Shown: one piece after another, positions 8,537 through 18,114 of the stretch
How positions within the stretch are numbered: the stretch's first letter is position 1
Layout: every line of letters starts with the position of its first letter
Origin: Clostridiales bacterium
GTDB taxonomy: Bacteria; Bacillota; Clostridia; Saccharofermentanales; Saccharofermentanaceae
Length of the DNA: 64,000 bases
NCBI GenBank assembly: GCA_017515465.1
Contig: JAFWFV010000005.1
Span: 1 to 64,000, forward strand
Direction of reading: 5' to 3'
Notes under the pieces: generated by a model
Database searches by the model: none
Seen by the model: only the letters and a program-made list of their open reading frames with translations
What the model was told of the DNA's origin: nothing
Made by a program: the position numbers and the translations under genes

Positions 8537-9470
8537 GCCTGTCTCTCTTCTCGCCGTCGATCTCTATCAGTCTCAGTTCGAAATCCTGTCTGTCCTTGTG
8601 ACGCATGGTCTTGAGGATAAGTCCTGAGAACAGCGACTGGATCCCCGCAATGGCTGCAAATCCGCAGACGATCAGCGTGGGGAAATTAGGCACGAGTCCC
8701 GTCTGGATAAACGTAATGAGGACGGGTATGAAGAATGCCACTGCCAGGGCAAACAGGATGAATGACAGGAATCCGAAATATGCCAGCGGCTTATATGTCC
8801 TGAACAGCCTGAATACCGTCCTCAGCACCTTGAATCCGTCGGAATATGTATTGAGCTTGGATACGCTGCCCTCGGGCCTGTCCCTGTACTCTATTACGAC
8901 ATTCTCGATGTGCATGTTCTTGTCTATGGCGTGTATCGTCATCTCGGTCTCGATCTCAAATCCCTCAGATAATACCGGGAAGGATTTTACGAACAGATAG
9001 CTGAATGCCCTGTATCCGGTCATGATGTCCTTGATGTCGCTCCGGAACAGTGAATTGATGGTGCCTCTGACCATGCTGTTCCCGAAATTGTGGAAAGGTC
9101 TCTTGTTCTCCTGAAAATAGGTCGAGGACAGCCTGTCCCCTACGACCATGTCAGCATTCCTCTCGAGCACGGCCGATATCATGTCACCTGCTATTTCCGC
9201 AGGATATGTATCGTCACCGTCAACGATCAGGTAGCACAATGCATCTATCTCACGGAACATCCTTCTGATGACGTTACCCTTGCCCTGGGCATACTCATGC
9301 CTGACGACAGCACCTGCCTCAGCTGCGATCTTTGCAGTATCATCAGTGGAGTTGTTATCGTAGACATAGATCACGCCGTCATCAGGGATCGCATTGCGGA
9401 AATCCCTGACTACCTTGCCGATAGTCTTTGCTTCGTTATAGCAGGGAATGAGAACGGCTATCCTGTCCAT
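8529..9470 (-). CDS. Family 2 glycosyltransferase with C-terminal membrane segments
   Basis: A 313-residue enzyme of the dolichyl-phosphate mannose synthase/GtrB type. The nucleotide-sugar fold starts at AVLIPCYNEAKTI, and YDNNSTDD and VDGDDTYP give the metal- and nucleotide-binding acids. Two hydrophobic segments near the C-terminus (residues about 235-285) anchor it to the membrane. Such enzymes usually charge polyprenyl phosphate with a sugar for use by GT-C transferases on the outer face. It follows the DUF4236 gene by 8 bases behind a GAGG site. Confidence 0.85.
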   Translation of the reverse strand: MDRIAVLIPCYNEAKTIGKVVRDFRNAIPDDGVIYVYDNNSTDDTAKIAAEAGAVVRHEYAQGKGNVIRRMFREIDALCYLIVDGDDTYPAEIAGDMISAVLERNADMVVGDRLSSTYFQENKRPFHNFGNSMVRGTINSLFRSDIKDIMTGYRAFSYLFVKSFPVLSEGFEIETEMTIHAIDKNMHIENVVIEYRDRPEGSVSKLNTYSDGFKVLRTVFRLFRTYKPLAYFGFLSFILFALAVAFFIPVLITFIQTGLVPNFPTLIVCGFAAIAGIQSLFSGLILKTMRHKDRQDFELRLIEIDGEKRDRLN

Positions 9471-9478
9471 CAGCTGCC

Positions 9479-10483
9479 TCAGGGAAGAAGCCTGTCAACG
9501 GGAGTGTAACCCGATGTCTTCTTGAAGTTGCAGTTGCATTCGAATGTGCCCAGACAGTCAGAAGGATCTACAAATTCGAAGTTGATGCCCTCGATCTGTG
9601 CCCTGGTGATCTTTGCGGAAACCAGTGTCATCTCCTCCTCGTGTCCCGTTGCAGTATTGATGACAGTGTCACATGCATGGATCAGCACGTTCTGGATAGG
9701 CAGGAGTGCAAATGCATCCCTGGCAACACGGAGGATCGTGCTGGCAACATAGTCCTGGACTATATCGTAGTATGCTGCCTTGCCCAGTTCCTTCTCGGAG
9801 AGCTTGCCGGTTGATGTGAGAGAATAGCCTATGGTGGGAACTACCTCATCAGACTTGACCTGGAATTCGACCTCCAGTATCGACGGATCATCAGTACCTA
9901 CCAGGAAGTTGCTGCCGTAATCTGTCAGGTCCTCAAAGGGATTGAATGCTCCGATGACCTCCAGATATGCCGATGTATCACCGGACAATACCCTGTCTGC
10001 GAAATTAACGAGACCCGTCATGTCAGCGGGAACGTTTCCTGCCTTGACCTTCTCCCAGTCGACCTTGCCGTCTGATGCCTTATGTACGCTCTTGATGGTA
10101 TCGATGAGCTCCTCGTATTCGGCAACGGTCTGCTTTGCCTGCTCGAGCTCTGCAGCCTTTGCTGCCTCTGCCTCCTGCTTTGCCTGTGCCTTGGCAGCTA
10201 TTGCAGCCTCATCCTTCTTGGAGGAACCGGAAGTCTTCTTGCCGGAATCCTTTTTATCGTCTGATTTCTTGCCTGTGAACAATCCGGCTATGTTCTTTAC
10301 ATTGGAGGTCTTCGTATAGTAGACGCCTGTTCCGGGAATTCCTACGGTCGTCCTGGTCTGTCCCTTGAGATTGACGCTCTGGCGCAGTCCTGATTTACCA
10401 AAAGAAATAGAGGGTCCTGATTTGCTGAGATTAAGCTTCAGCCCCTTGCCGATCGATATGGATTTACGGAAATTAAGTCCCAT
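9479..10483 (-). CDS. DUF4236 domain protein
   Basis: A 334-residue protein with an N-terminal DUF4236 module (about residues 1-60): MGLNFRKSISIGKGLKLNLSKSG, then SISFG, TTVGIPGTGVYYT. After it comes a Lys/Ala/Glu-rich, probably coiled-coil linker (about 70-120) and a globular domain of unknown function. No signal peptide or membrane segment is seen. AAGGAGG precedes the ATG. The function of DUF4236 is not established. The downstream glycosyltransferase is probably in the same transcript. Confidence 0.8.
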   Translation of the reverse strand: MGLNFRKSISIGKGLKLNLSKSGPSISFGKSGLRQSVNLKGQTRTTVGIPGTGVYYTKTSNVKNIAGLFTGKKSDDKKDSGKKTSGSSKKDEAAIAAKAQAKQEAEAAKAAELEQAKQTVAEYEELIDTIKSVHKASDGKVDWEKVKAGNVPADMTGLVNFADRVLSGDTSAYLEVIGAFNPFEDLTDYGSNFLVGTDDPSILEVEFQVKSDEVVPTIGYSLTSTGKLSEKELGKAAYYDIVQDYVASTILRVARDAFALLPIQNVLIHACDTVINTATGHEEEMTLVSAKITRAQIEGINFEFVDPSDCLGTFECNCNFKKTSGYTPVDRLLP

Positions 10484-10516
10484 GGTGAACCTCCTTGATT
10501 CTCTGATATGTTGATT

Positions 10517-11380
10517 TTACCACAATGCGGCCCTGACGCCGATGAAAATACACGGTACCAGGATGATGAGCGTATACCTGATCCTCCTGAACATGAACAC
10601 CCTCTTCTCCTTCTCATTCAGTTCCTTGACCTTGGGAACCTTGAGGATGAGCAGGACGAGTTCTGCGGACAGGAAGATGAAATATGCATTGATCAGGAAC
10701 AGATAGGCTGCGTTGGCCAGCATATCCCATCTGGCATTTGCGATGGCATATCCGCATGTGCACAGGGGCGGCATGATGGCAGTTGCGATGGCAACGCCCG
10801 GAATGACATTCGTTACTTTGTCCTTACGGGTGGATCCTATTATTCCGGCAATGCCTCCGAACAGCGCCACGATGACCGCAAAGCCGTTGGGCTGGGTCCT
10901 GGCCAGGAGTTCGCTGGTCACTTCCTTGACCGGGGACAGCAGGAAATATAGAGTGGACGTAATGATGCTGATCGCTATCTGCATCATCAGTCCCAGTGAA
11001 TGACGTTCAAGAACGTTGGAGCTGGCAACGGCCGTTCCGTATGCCATGGCGAGGATGGATCCCATGAGGGGGGATATCAGCATCGCTCCGATTATGACCG
11101 CCACTGAATTGGTGTTAAGCCCAACCGATGCGATCAGTATGGCACAGATCATGACTACCATGTTAGTCCCTGTTACCTTGCCTCCGGAAAGCAGACGGTC
11201 CCTGATCTCCTCATGACTGGCCGTGTCCTCTGTAAGCGAGAACATGTTCCTCAGTATCTGACTCATGGGGATCTTGGTACCGCCGCGCATATAGCGGCGG
11301 AACTGCTCGACGGCCGAAGTATCGCCATCATTAAATGGTTTTTTATTATCGGAAACTGTCTTTTTCTGCTCGTCTTCCAT
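10517..11380 (-). CDS. DUF389 family membrane protein
   Basis: A 287-residue polytopic protein of the DUF389 hydrophobic family (the group named after TIGR00341/TIGR00271). The core motif AVIIGAMLISPLMGSILA is present near residue 100, followed by several more transmembrane segments, and the N-terminus is cytoplasmic. The role of the family is unknown. Upstream a TATAGT box lies 14 bases before the ATG and no clear ribosome binding site is visible. The gene diverges from the Sel1-repeat gene. Confidence 0.8.
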   Translation of the reverse strand: MEDEQKKTVSDNKKPFNDGDTSAVEQFRRYMRGGTKIPMSQILRNMFSLTEDTASHEEIRDRLLSGGKVTGTNMVVMICAILIASVGLNTNSVAVIIGAMLISPLMGSILAMAYGTAVASSNVLERHSLGLMMQIAISIITSTLYFLLSPVKEVTSELLARTQPNGFAVIVALFGGIAGIIGSTRKDKVTNVIPGVAIATAIMPPLCTCGYAIANARWDMLANAAYLFLINAYFIFLSAELVLLILKVPKVKELNEKEKRVFMFRRIRYTLIILVPCIFIGVRAALW

Positions 11381-11470
11381 ATCATTTTTACTTTACTATA
11401 AAATGGACCCGATTTCGACATAAAATAATGTATAATAGTCTGAAACTAAATTTGTAAAAGAGTCTGGGTC

Positions 11471-13126
11471 ATGAGTGAAGACAACGTAATTTTCTTAACA
11501 CTGAACAAGCTGATGGATTTTGCCAGGTTCGCGGCGGACTGGAATGACATCGCCGCCGACTGCGGGTGTGATCCCATGGCCGATTGTGAATTCGAGGGAT
11601 CATACGCTCTGTCTCTCAATGACGTAAAGGAAGCTCTGGAATACGTTCGTGATTCCAGGATCACAATAGACAAGTTCCTGATGGGCTGGTGGTTCCCACT
11701 GGTCCTCAAATGTGATGAAGCCCTGATGATCAGGGACATCTTTACCGGTGTCATACCCCATGCAGGGATCATGGAACCGGCCCTGCCCATGACAGACGAC
11801 GACATGCTCGTTTATGTCCTGGATCTCCTGGCAGATTTCAGCAACTCTGAGGAGGGCAGGTATTCGAGTGCCCTGGTTACCGACTACCTCGACATCGAAC
11901 TGATCCTCGATGAGATAGAGATGTACGAGGAGGACAATCAGCTCCCCGTTACGGAACGCCGTTTCTCCGAACGCATGAGAGAGAAGTTCATCATGCAGCT
12001 GGATAACGACATGCTCCTGGGTGACAGCGATGAGGATACCAGGCAGCTCTGGAAGAAGTTCACGGACGAACTGGCCCAGACCGGCAATTTCAATGCGATG
12101 CGCATCAAGGCATATGCATGCTACGGCGGCAACTGCGTATATGAATGTGACTGGGCGGAATCCGCCAGGCTGCTGGAAAAGCTGTGGAGGGACTTCAGCT
12201 TCGGACAGGCTGCAAATACCCTGGGATATATCTACTACTACGGCAGGCTCGACCCTGCCGGCAAGCCCGATTATGAGAAGGCATTCTTCTACTTCTCCAT
12301 CGGTTCCACATACGGCATCGTGGAATCCAAATACAAGCTCGCAGACATGTTCGTCAACGGACAGTATGTCGCCCGCAACGAACGCCTGGCCAGGAGCCTG
12401 GTAGGTGAACTCTACGGGGAGACCAGGACCAGCTTTGAAAACGGTTATTTCGACTGCGACTTCGCAGATGTTGCCTACAGGATGGGCAAGCTCTTCAGGG
12501 ACATCAGCGTGGGCGAGCTCGATCCCGCCTCCAGGAAGGGTGCGCTGGAAGTTGCCAAGGTATATCTACTGCAGGCCAGGTTCGCCATCGATCTGAGGAT
12601 GCAGAACAACTATGCCTACGGGGATGACAGGGTCAAGAATAACATCGAGAGCGTACTGGGCGAGGTATCGCAGTTCCTGCCAACTGCTAAGGGTAATGTT
12701 TACCACAGCTTTAATCCCATTTTCGCATCCCTTTTTACTGACAACAGGGCAGGCACGACCTTTAACGTATCAGTCAGGAAATATAAGAACGGCAACATCG
12801 GCTTCAAGGTATCCAGGAACATACCGGGAGGTTCATACGACGTCCCCTACACGATGGTGGTGCTCCCCTGGTTCAATCAGTGCGCATTTACCGACCACAT
12901 GTCCTTCTCGCTGTCAGGGATATCTGAATTCTCATGTCCCAGAGGTCAGGAACATGAGCCGTTTGACATAACCATCGATACGATAACCTCTTCGGAATCC
13001 GAATACGAGGACTGCTTCTCACTGCAGTTCTTCAGGAATGGCGAGTTACTGATCAAGGCCTCTGCCAGCGAGATAATCTACAGGAAGCTATCCAATGCTC
13101 GACCTCATATTCCAGAAGATACATAG
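11471..13126 (+). CDS. Sel1-repeat (TPR-like) protein
   Basis: A soluble 551-residue protein. Its middle part (about residues 235-330) has Sel1-like helical repeats, for example AANTLGYIYYYGRLD and ESKYKLADMFVNGQYVARN, which usually form protein-binding surfaces. The N-terminal 200 residues and the C-terminal beta-rich region (about 400-551) are not recognised. A TATAAT box lies at 11431-11436. The ribosome binding site is weak. The 3' end overlaps the next gene by 32 bases in another frame. Confidence 0.75.
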   Translation: MSEDNVIFLTLNKLMDFARFAADWNDIAADCGCDPMADCEFEGSYALSLNDVKEALEYVRDSRITIDKFLMGWWFPLVLKCDEALMIRDIFTGVIPHAGIMEPALPMTDDDMLVYVLDLLADFSNSEEGRYSSALVTDYLDIELILDEIEMYEEDNQLPVTERRFSERMREKFIMQLDNDMLLGDSDEDTRQLWKKFTDELAQTGNFNAMRIKAYACYGGNCVYECDWAESARLLEKLWRDFSFGQAANTLGYIYYYGRLDPAGKPDYEKAFFYFSIGSTYGIVESKYKLADMFVNGQYVARNERLARSLVGELYGETRTSFENGYFDCDFADVAYRMGKLFRDISVGELDPASRKGALEVAKVYLLQARFAIDLRMQNNYAYGDDRVKNNIESVLGEVSQFLPTAKGNVYHSFNPIFASLFTDNRAGTTFNVSVRKYKNGNIGFKVSRNIPGGSYDVPYTMVVLPWFNQCAFTDHMSFSLSGISEFSCPRGQEHEPFDITIDTITSSESEYEDCFSLQFFRNGELLIKASASEIIYRKLSNARPHIPEDT

Positions 13127-14696
13127 TCAGGGTTCCGCGGAAATAACTGCAAATCTGAAGAGAAACTGGTATATTCCCATATCGGCATTGTTCTTTTATC
13201 TTTTGAATGCCTCGAATGACATTAATTATTACCTCGGGATATTCATTTCGGTCCTGTTGACACTGCTGCTGTGTGCTCTTGTTTCTGACCTTCCGGGCAG
13301 AGCCAGGAACAACAGGAAACTGCAGATATTTTCACTGGTCAATTCCATCAGTATCTGCTCTGCGCTCCTATATACTCTGTCCGGATCAGACTTTATATGG
13401 GGTCCTTCTCTTCTCCTTAGGATCATATCTGCAGTTTTGGCAGTCCCATTCGTATATGCCGGAAATCTGTTATTCTGGTCATACCTTCCCAGAATGATCA
13501 GACAGATATGCGATCTCACCACAGTCAAAAGATCAGAATGGATTTTTTATGCAGTACTGTTGTTGCTTTCCTGTGCATTAGCCTCATATGCATTTACAAA
13601 CAGCCAGGCTTTCTATGGAACACCTCACGACTGCGATGTAATCTATACCAGCGATTCCCCTGCAATGATCAGAAACAATGTTTATCTGGCTCTTACCTGC
13701 TCTGAAAACGACATCAGACAACCACTGTTTGCTGTATTTTCTGCCCCATTCATGGGCATCCCAAGCCTGATTAGCCTTATTCCGTTTATTAATGGTCCTC
13801 TGATAATGGATTATGCCCAGATAGCACTTCTCCTGTTCACCTTCATTATGCTGTCGATGAATCTCGGGATGACAATAATTCAGCGTATAAGTTTTGTGAT
13901 CTTTAACTGCTGTACATACACCTACCTTCTGTCTACGCTGATGATGGAGCAGTATGTTATTGCTTTTTTCTACCTGATATTATCGGTATGCCTCATCTCA
14001 GGAAACAGGAAAAGTGAAGCTGCCGTATGCGCTGCAACAGGTTCATACCTGGTCAGTGGAGCGCTGTTTACCCTAGTGCCCGACCGCTTTCAGGCCAGAA
14101 AGATATTGGTATGGTTCAAAAACACGTGCAAATATGCCGGTTCATACCTGTTGCTGATACTGCTGTTCGGCAGGACAGATGTCCTGATAAATTCAGCGAC
14201 AAGCATCCTGTTCCTCAGACAGTTTGCAGGCACATCCATTTCATATTCAGACAGGACATACCAGTACTTGAATTTTGTCAGGAGCTGTTTTCTGGCGCCC
14301 GATTCCGGAAACAACAACGGATTCTGGCAGATGTACCCTGTTACGGCGATAAGCTGGACAGGCATTGCATTTCTTATCATCGCCATTGTAGGATTTACAG
14401 TCACACATAAGAACAAAATGTCTCTGCTGTCCTTTGCATGGATCATCATGTCTGCATTGCTCCTGCTGGCAATAGGATGGGGAACTGTTGAAAACGGCCT
14501 GATACTGTATTGCCTGTATTTTGGATGGTCGTTCCCTGTCCTTCTGTTTAATCTCATGAAGCATGCCGAGGAGAAACTGAAGACCGTTGTAATAACACCG
14601 GTCATTACTGTGATCTCATGTATCGTGATGATGATCATCAATATTCCGGCACTGGGATCAATGCTGGTATTTGCGGTAAGTGTATACCCGGCCTAG
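13095..14696 (+). CDS. Polytopic membrane protein, possibly a GT-C-like glycosyltransferase
   Basis: A 533-residue protein with about a dozen hydrophobic segments separated by short loops. The layout resembles GT-C glycosyltransferases or lipid-linked sugar flippases, but I cannot identify a catalytic motif. The gene is visibly richer in A+T and uses different codons from its neighbours, which suggests transfer. It starts inside the end of the Sel1-repeat gene (32-base overlap) and ends in a 4-base overlap with the convergent UbiA-family gene. Its neighbours (UbiA-like transferase and a GT2 enzyme 4 kb away) fit polyprenyl-linked sugar chemistry. Confidence 0.55.
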   Translation: MLDLIFQKIHSQGSAEITANLKRNWYIPISALFFYLLNASNDINYYLGIFISVLLTLLLCALVSDLPGRARNNRKLQIFSLVNSISICSALLYTLSGSDFIWGPSLLLRIISAVLAVPFVYAGNLLFWSYLPRMIRQICDLTTVKRSEWIFYAVLLLLSCALASYAFTNSQAFYGTPHDCDVIYTSDSPAMIRNNVYLALTCSENDIRQPLFAVFSAPFMGIPSLISLIPFINGPLIMDYAQIALLLFTFIMLSMNLGMTIIQRISFVIFNCCTYTYLLSTLMMEQYVIAFFYLILSVCLISGNRKSEAAVCAATGSYLVSGALFTLVPDRFQARKILVWFKNTCKYAGSYLLLILLFGRTDVLINSATSILFLRQFAGTSISYSDRTYQYLNFVRSCFLAPDSGNNNGFWQMYPVTAISWTGIAFLIIAIVGFTVTHKNKMSLLSFAWIIMSALLLLAIGWGTVENGLILYCLYFGWSFPVLLFNLMKHAEEKLKTVVITPVITVISCIVMMIINIPALGSMLVFAVSVYPA

Positions 14697-15565
14697 ATCC
14701 TTCCCAAATAGAGTATCAGCATCATCGATAAGGCATATACTGCACACAGCAGCAGCAGCATCTTATCGTGCAGCAGGACCTCGACTGGATCCCCGTCCGA
14801 TGTCTCGCTCTCAACATTCATACAGTATTTCAGTGTAATGAGGAGCACCACCGGAACGGTGAATACTATCATGTTGCTGTGATAGTGCTCGGCCGTTGAA
14901 TCCCCTACGCTCCACAGTGCATAGAACACGTTGGCCAGGGTGAGGCACATGTACATGCTCTTGTCCAGAAAGCCTTCCGTGTATCCCTTGAGCACTGCTC
15001 TCGTATCGGCATCACCTGCCATCTTGATCTCATTTCTCCTCTTGCCGAAAGCAAAGAAGAACGAAATGCTGATGACTGTGAGATACAGCCAGCTAGAGAC
15101 GGGGATATCCGTTAATACGGCGCCGTAAATGACGCGGATGAGAAATCCGGAAACGAGTATGGCTACGTCCAGAAGGGGAGTGTTCTTCAGTCCTGCACTG
15201 TATGCGATATTGATCAGGACATATACCAGTACCAGAGCACAGGCTACGGGATCAAACCTGAAAGCAGACAGCGCTGCCGCCAGCACGATGCAGATCACCG
15301 CGACAACCGCTGCCGATCTGACGGATACCCTCCCCGATGCTATGGGACGGTCCTTCTTGGTCGGATGGTTCCTGTCCTTATCCCTGTCCTTGATGTCATT
15401 GAAGATATATACCGCAGACGACACAAAACAGAAGACCAGGAAACCTGTAACTCCGGATATCAGTTTGGATGTATCGAGAAGCTGACCGCTGAATACGAGA
15501 GCGGCCAGGACCAGAAGGTTCTTGATGTAGTGATGCACGCGCATCATCTTCAAATAATCAGTCAT
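14693..15565 (-). CDS. UbiA-family prenyltransferase (polyprenyl-phosphate phosphoribosyltransferase-like)
   Basis: A 290-residue integral membrane enzyme. The first Asp-rich motif is NDIKDRDKDRNHPTKKDRP, near residue 56. The start MMRVHHYIKNLLVLAALVFSG resembles the subgroup that transfers 5-phosphoribose from PRPP to decaprenyl phosphate rather than the quinone enzymes. The second acidic site lies around residue 185. If so, it would make a lipid-linked pentose for surface polymers. TATAAT ends exactly 6 bases before the ATG and there is no ribosome binding site, so the mRNA may be leaderless. Confidence 0.75.
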   Translation of the reverse strand: MTDYLKMMRVHHYIKNLLVLAALVFSGQLLDTSKLISGVTGFLVFCFVSSAVYIFNDIKDRDKDRNHPTKKDRPIASGRVSVRSAAVVAVICIVLAAALSAFRFDPVACALVLVYVLINIAYSAGLKNTPLLDVAILVSGFLIRVIYGAVLTDIPVSSWLYLTVISISFFFAFGKRRNEIKMAGDADTRAVLKGYTEGFLDKSMYMCLTLANVFYALWSVGDSTAEHYHSNMIVFTVPVVLLITLKYCMNVESETSDGDPVEVLLHDKMLLLLCAVYALSMMLILYLGRI

Positions 15566-15571
15566 ATCAAG

Positions 15572-15577
15572 ATTATA
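15572..15577 (-). promoter_or_regulatory. -10 box of a probable leaderless promoter for the UbiA-family gene
   Basis: On the minus strand TATAAT is followed by CTTGAT and then the ATG at 15565. A start site about seven bases beyond the box would be the A of the ATG itself. No convincing -35 box stands at the usual distance. Confidence 0.5.
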
Positions 15578-15743
15578 AAGGATTCTCTTTTACAATCGTT
15601 TTTCATTTTTTGTGCCATTATCACAAAACGCTCCAAATTAATTTGTGCATGTGATTTCAGGAGCAGCATCCGGACGTGTTTCAAATGCCCAGATCACGCG
15701 GCTTTGGAGCCGAAACAGCCCTTATATGACATCCAGATTACAA

Positions 15744-15759
15744 ACACAATATATTGTGG
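15744..15759. promoter_or_regulatory. NrdR box 1
   Basis: ACACAATATATTGTGG matches the NrdR consensus (acaCwAtATaTwGtgt). CACAATA/TATTGTG is a perfect 14-base palindrome. NrdR represses ribonucleotide reductase genes according to bound ATP or dATP. The nrdR gene is not in the window. Confidence 0.85.
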
Positions 15760-15775
15760 TTATCCATATTTATCG

Positions 15776-15791
15776 CCACAACATCTTGTGT
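15776..15791. promoter_or_regulatory. NrdR box 2
   Basis: CCACAACATCTTGTGT is a weaker NrdR box. Its centre is 32 bases (three helical turns) from box 1, the spacing normally seen for paired NrdR sites. It overlaps the extended -10 element of nrdD. Confidence 0.85.
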
Positions 15792-15797
15792 TAGAAT
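15789..15797 (+). promoter_or_regulatory. Extended -10 promoter of nrdD
   Basis: TGTTAGAAT forms an extended -10 box (TG, one base, TAGAAT). A good -35 box is lacking, as is common with extended -10 promoters. NrdR box 2 covers its upstream edge, which fits repression by NrdR. Confidence 0.6.
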
Positions 15798-15902
15798 CTG
15801 ACGCAATAGCAAGAGGAAACGATGCGGAACAAGGATTGAAATCCGGCATGTAGTGGTACAATTATTCCAATGTGCAGCAGGCACATTGACGGAGGGAATC
15901 TT

Positions 15903-18092
15903 ATGAAGATCATTAAGCGTAACAAGGCAGAGGTTGATTTCGATCAGAGCAAGATAACTGCTGCTGTCACAAAGGCAAATAACGCTGCAAAAGAGAATGA
16001 GAGGATGACTCCCATCCAGATCGAGAGGATCTCCGACACCGTTACAAAACAGTGCGAGACCATAGGCAGGGCTCTCTCCGTCGAGGAGATCCAGGATCTC
16101 GTTGAAAAACAGATAATGGCACATGGCGCATACGAGGTGGCCAAGCTCTACATCACATACAGATATACCAGGACACTCGTCAGAAAGGCGAACACGACTG
16201 ACGATACGATCCTCTCACTGATCGACTGCAACAACGAAGAGGTAAAGCAGGAGAACTCCAACAAGAACCCTGCCGTAAACAGCGTTCAGCGTGACTATAT
16301 GGCAGGCGAGGTCAGCAAGGATCTGACTGCCAGGCTCCTCCTCCCACAGGATATCGTTAAGGCCCATAAGGAAGGCCTGATCCATTTCCACGATTCAGAC
16401 TACTACGCCCAGAGGATGCATAACTGCGATCTGGTTAACCTGGAGGACATGCTCCAGAACGGAACTGTCATTTCAGGCACCATGATCGAAAAGCCCAGGT
16501 CCTTCTCAACGGCATGTAATATCGCAACTCAGATAATCGCCCAGGTCGCATCAAGCCAGTATGGCGGCCAGTCCATATCTCTCACACACCTGGCACCTTT
16601 CGTGCAGGTTTCCAGGGAAAAGATCACCCGCTACGTAAAAGAGGAGATGGCATCGGCAGGCGTTGAACTGACGGACGAGATGCTCAGCAGGATCGTTGCC
16701 GGCCGTCTGCAGGAGGAGATCGCCAGAGGCGTTCAGACCATCCAGTACCAGGTCATCACGCTCATGACCACAAACGGACAGGCTCCGTTTATCACAGTAT
16801 TCATGTATCTCAACGAGACACAGGATCCCGTTCTCAAGGCAGACCTGGCACTTATCATCGAGGAGATGCTCAAGCAGAGGATCCAGGGCGTCAAGAACGA
16901 GTCAGGTGTTTACGTAACCCCTGCATTCCCCAAGCTCATATACGTGCTGGAGGAGGATAACGTAACACCAGATGCTCCCTACTATTACCTGACCGAGCTG
17001 GCTGCAAAGTGCACCGCAAAGAGAATGGTCCCCGACTACATCTCAGAGAAGGTAATGAAGAGCCTTAAGGTGGACAAGACAGGAACGGGCCGCTGCTACA
17101 CCGCAATGGGCTGCAGATCCTTCCTCACCCCCTATATCGATGAATCAGGGAACCCCAAGTACTACGGCAGGTTCAATCAGGGCGTCGTAACCATCAACCT
17201 GGTCGATGTGGCATGCACAGCACGCCAGTCACACAAGGCCGACAAGATCCACGCCTTCTGGGAGATCCTGGACGAGAGGCTGGAACTGTGCCACAGGGCA
17301 CTGCGCTGCAGACATGACAGGCTCAAGGGAACCTTGTCAGATGCTGCACCGATCCTCTGGCAGAACGGAGCTCTGGCAAGACTTCAGAAGGGCGAGACCA
17401 TCAACAAGCTCCTCTACAACGGTTATTCCACATTGTCCCTGGGATATGCGGGACTCTGGGAATGCGTATATGCCATAACGGGCAAGAAGCTCACCGAGGA
17501 TGAGGGAAAGAGATTCGGCCTCGAAGTCATGCAGAAGCTCAACGATGCATGCGCAGTCTGGAAAGCTGACGAGCACATCGACTACTCCCTCTACGGAACA
17601 CCTCTGGAGTCCACGACATACAAATTCGCCAAATCCCTGCAGAAGAGGTTCGGCATCATCGAAGGCGTTACGGACAGGAATTACATCACCAATTCCTACC
17701 ACGTTCACGTAACGGAACACATCGATGCCTTCAAGAAGCTGGAACTGGAATCCGAATTCCAGCGCCTGTCACCGGGCGGAGCCATCTCATATGTTGAGGT
17801 GCCCAACATGCAGAACAATATCCCGGCTGTCATCTCCGTCATCCAGTTCATCTACGACCATATCATGTACGCAGAGCTCAACACCAAGTCCGACTACTGT
17901 CAGGTATGCGGATTTGACGGCGAGATCCAGATCGAAAAGGTCGACGGCAAACTGATCTGGAAGTGCCCCAACTGCGGCAACACCGACCAGACAAAGATGA
18001 ACGTTGCCAGAAGGACCTGCGGATACATAGGTTCCCAGTTCTGGAACCAGGGCAGGACACAGGAGATCGCCGAGAGAGTACTGCACCTGTGA
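15903..18092 (+). CDS. nrdD: Anaerobic ribonucleoside-triphosphate reductase NrdD
   Basis: Class III ribonucleotide reductase, which makes dNTPs from NTPs without oxygen. It has 729 residues. An ATP-cone occupies about residues 1-95 (KRNKAEVDFDQSKI to YRYTRTLVRK). The catalytic barrel includes HDSDYYAQRMHNCDL. The C-terminal zinc site has two CxxC pairs (CQVC and CPNC), and the glycyl radical loop RTCGYIGSQ places the radical at about Gly707. The ATG at 15903 follows GGAGGG, and the longer open frame to 15870 is unlikely. NrdG follows directly. Confidence 0.97.
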   Translation: MKIIKRNKAEVDFDQSKITAAVTKANNAAKENERMTPIQIERISDTVTKQCETIGRALSVEEIQDLVEKQIMAHGAYEVAKLYITYRYTRTLVRKANTTDDTILSLIDCNNEEVKQENSNKNPAVNSVQRDYMAGEVSKDLTARLLLPQDIVKAHKEGLIHFHDSDYYAQRMHNCDLVNLEDMLQNGTVISGTMIEKPRSFSTACNIATQIIAQVASSQYGGQSISLTHLAPFVQVSREKITRYVKEEMASAGVELTDEMLSRIVAGRLQEEIARGVQTIQYQVITLMTTNGQAPFITVFMYLNETQDPVLKADLALIIEEMLKQRIQGVKNESGVYVTPAFPKLIYVLEEDNVTPDAPYYYLTELAAKCTAKRMVPDYISEKVMKSLKVDKTGTGRCYTAMGCRSFLTPYIDESGNPKYYGRFNQGVVTINLVDVACTARQSHKADKIHAFWEILDERLELCHRALRCRHDRLKGTLSDAAPILWQNGALARLQKGETINKLLYNGYSTLSLGYAGLWECVYAITGKKLTEDEGKRFGLEVMQKLNDACAVWKADEHIDYSLYGTPLESTTYKFAKSLQKRFGIIEGVTDRNYITNSYHVHVTEHIDAFKKLELESEFQRLSPGGAISYVEVPNMQNNIPAVISVIQFIYDHIMYAELNTKSDYCQVCGFDGEIQIEKVDGKLIWKCPNCGNTDQTKMNVARRTCGYIGSQFWNQGRTQEIAERVLHL

Positions 18093-18114
18093 TCTGTTTG
18101 TGCAGGTTCAGATC

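Larger units (their letters stand above)
15566..15902. other. 337-base intergenic region between ubiA-like gene and nrdD
   Basis: The only gap above 300 bases. From the left it holds the ubiA-like -10 box, then about 165 bases (15578-15743) in which I see no gene or clear structured RNA, two NrdR boxes, the nrdD promoter and about 100 bases of untranslated leader ending in GGAGGG before the nrdD ATG. Confidence 0.7.
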
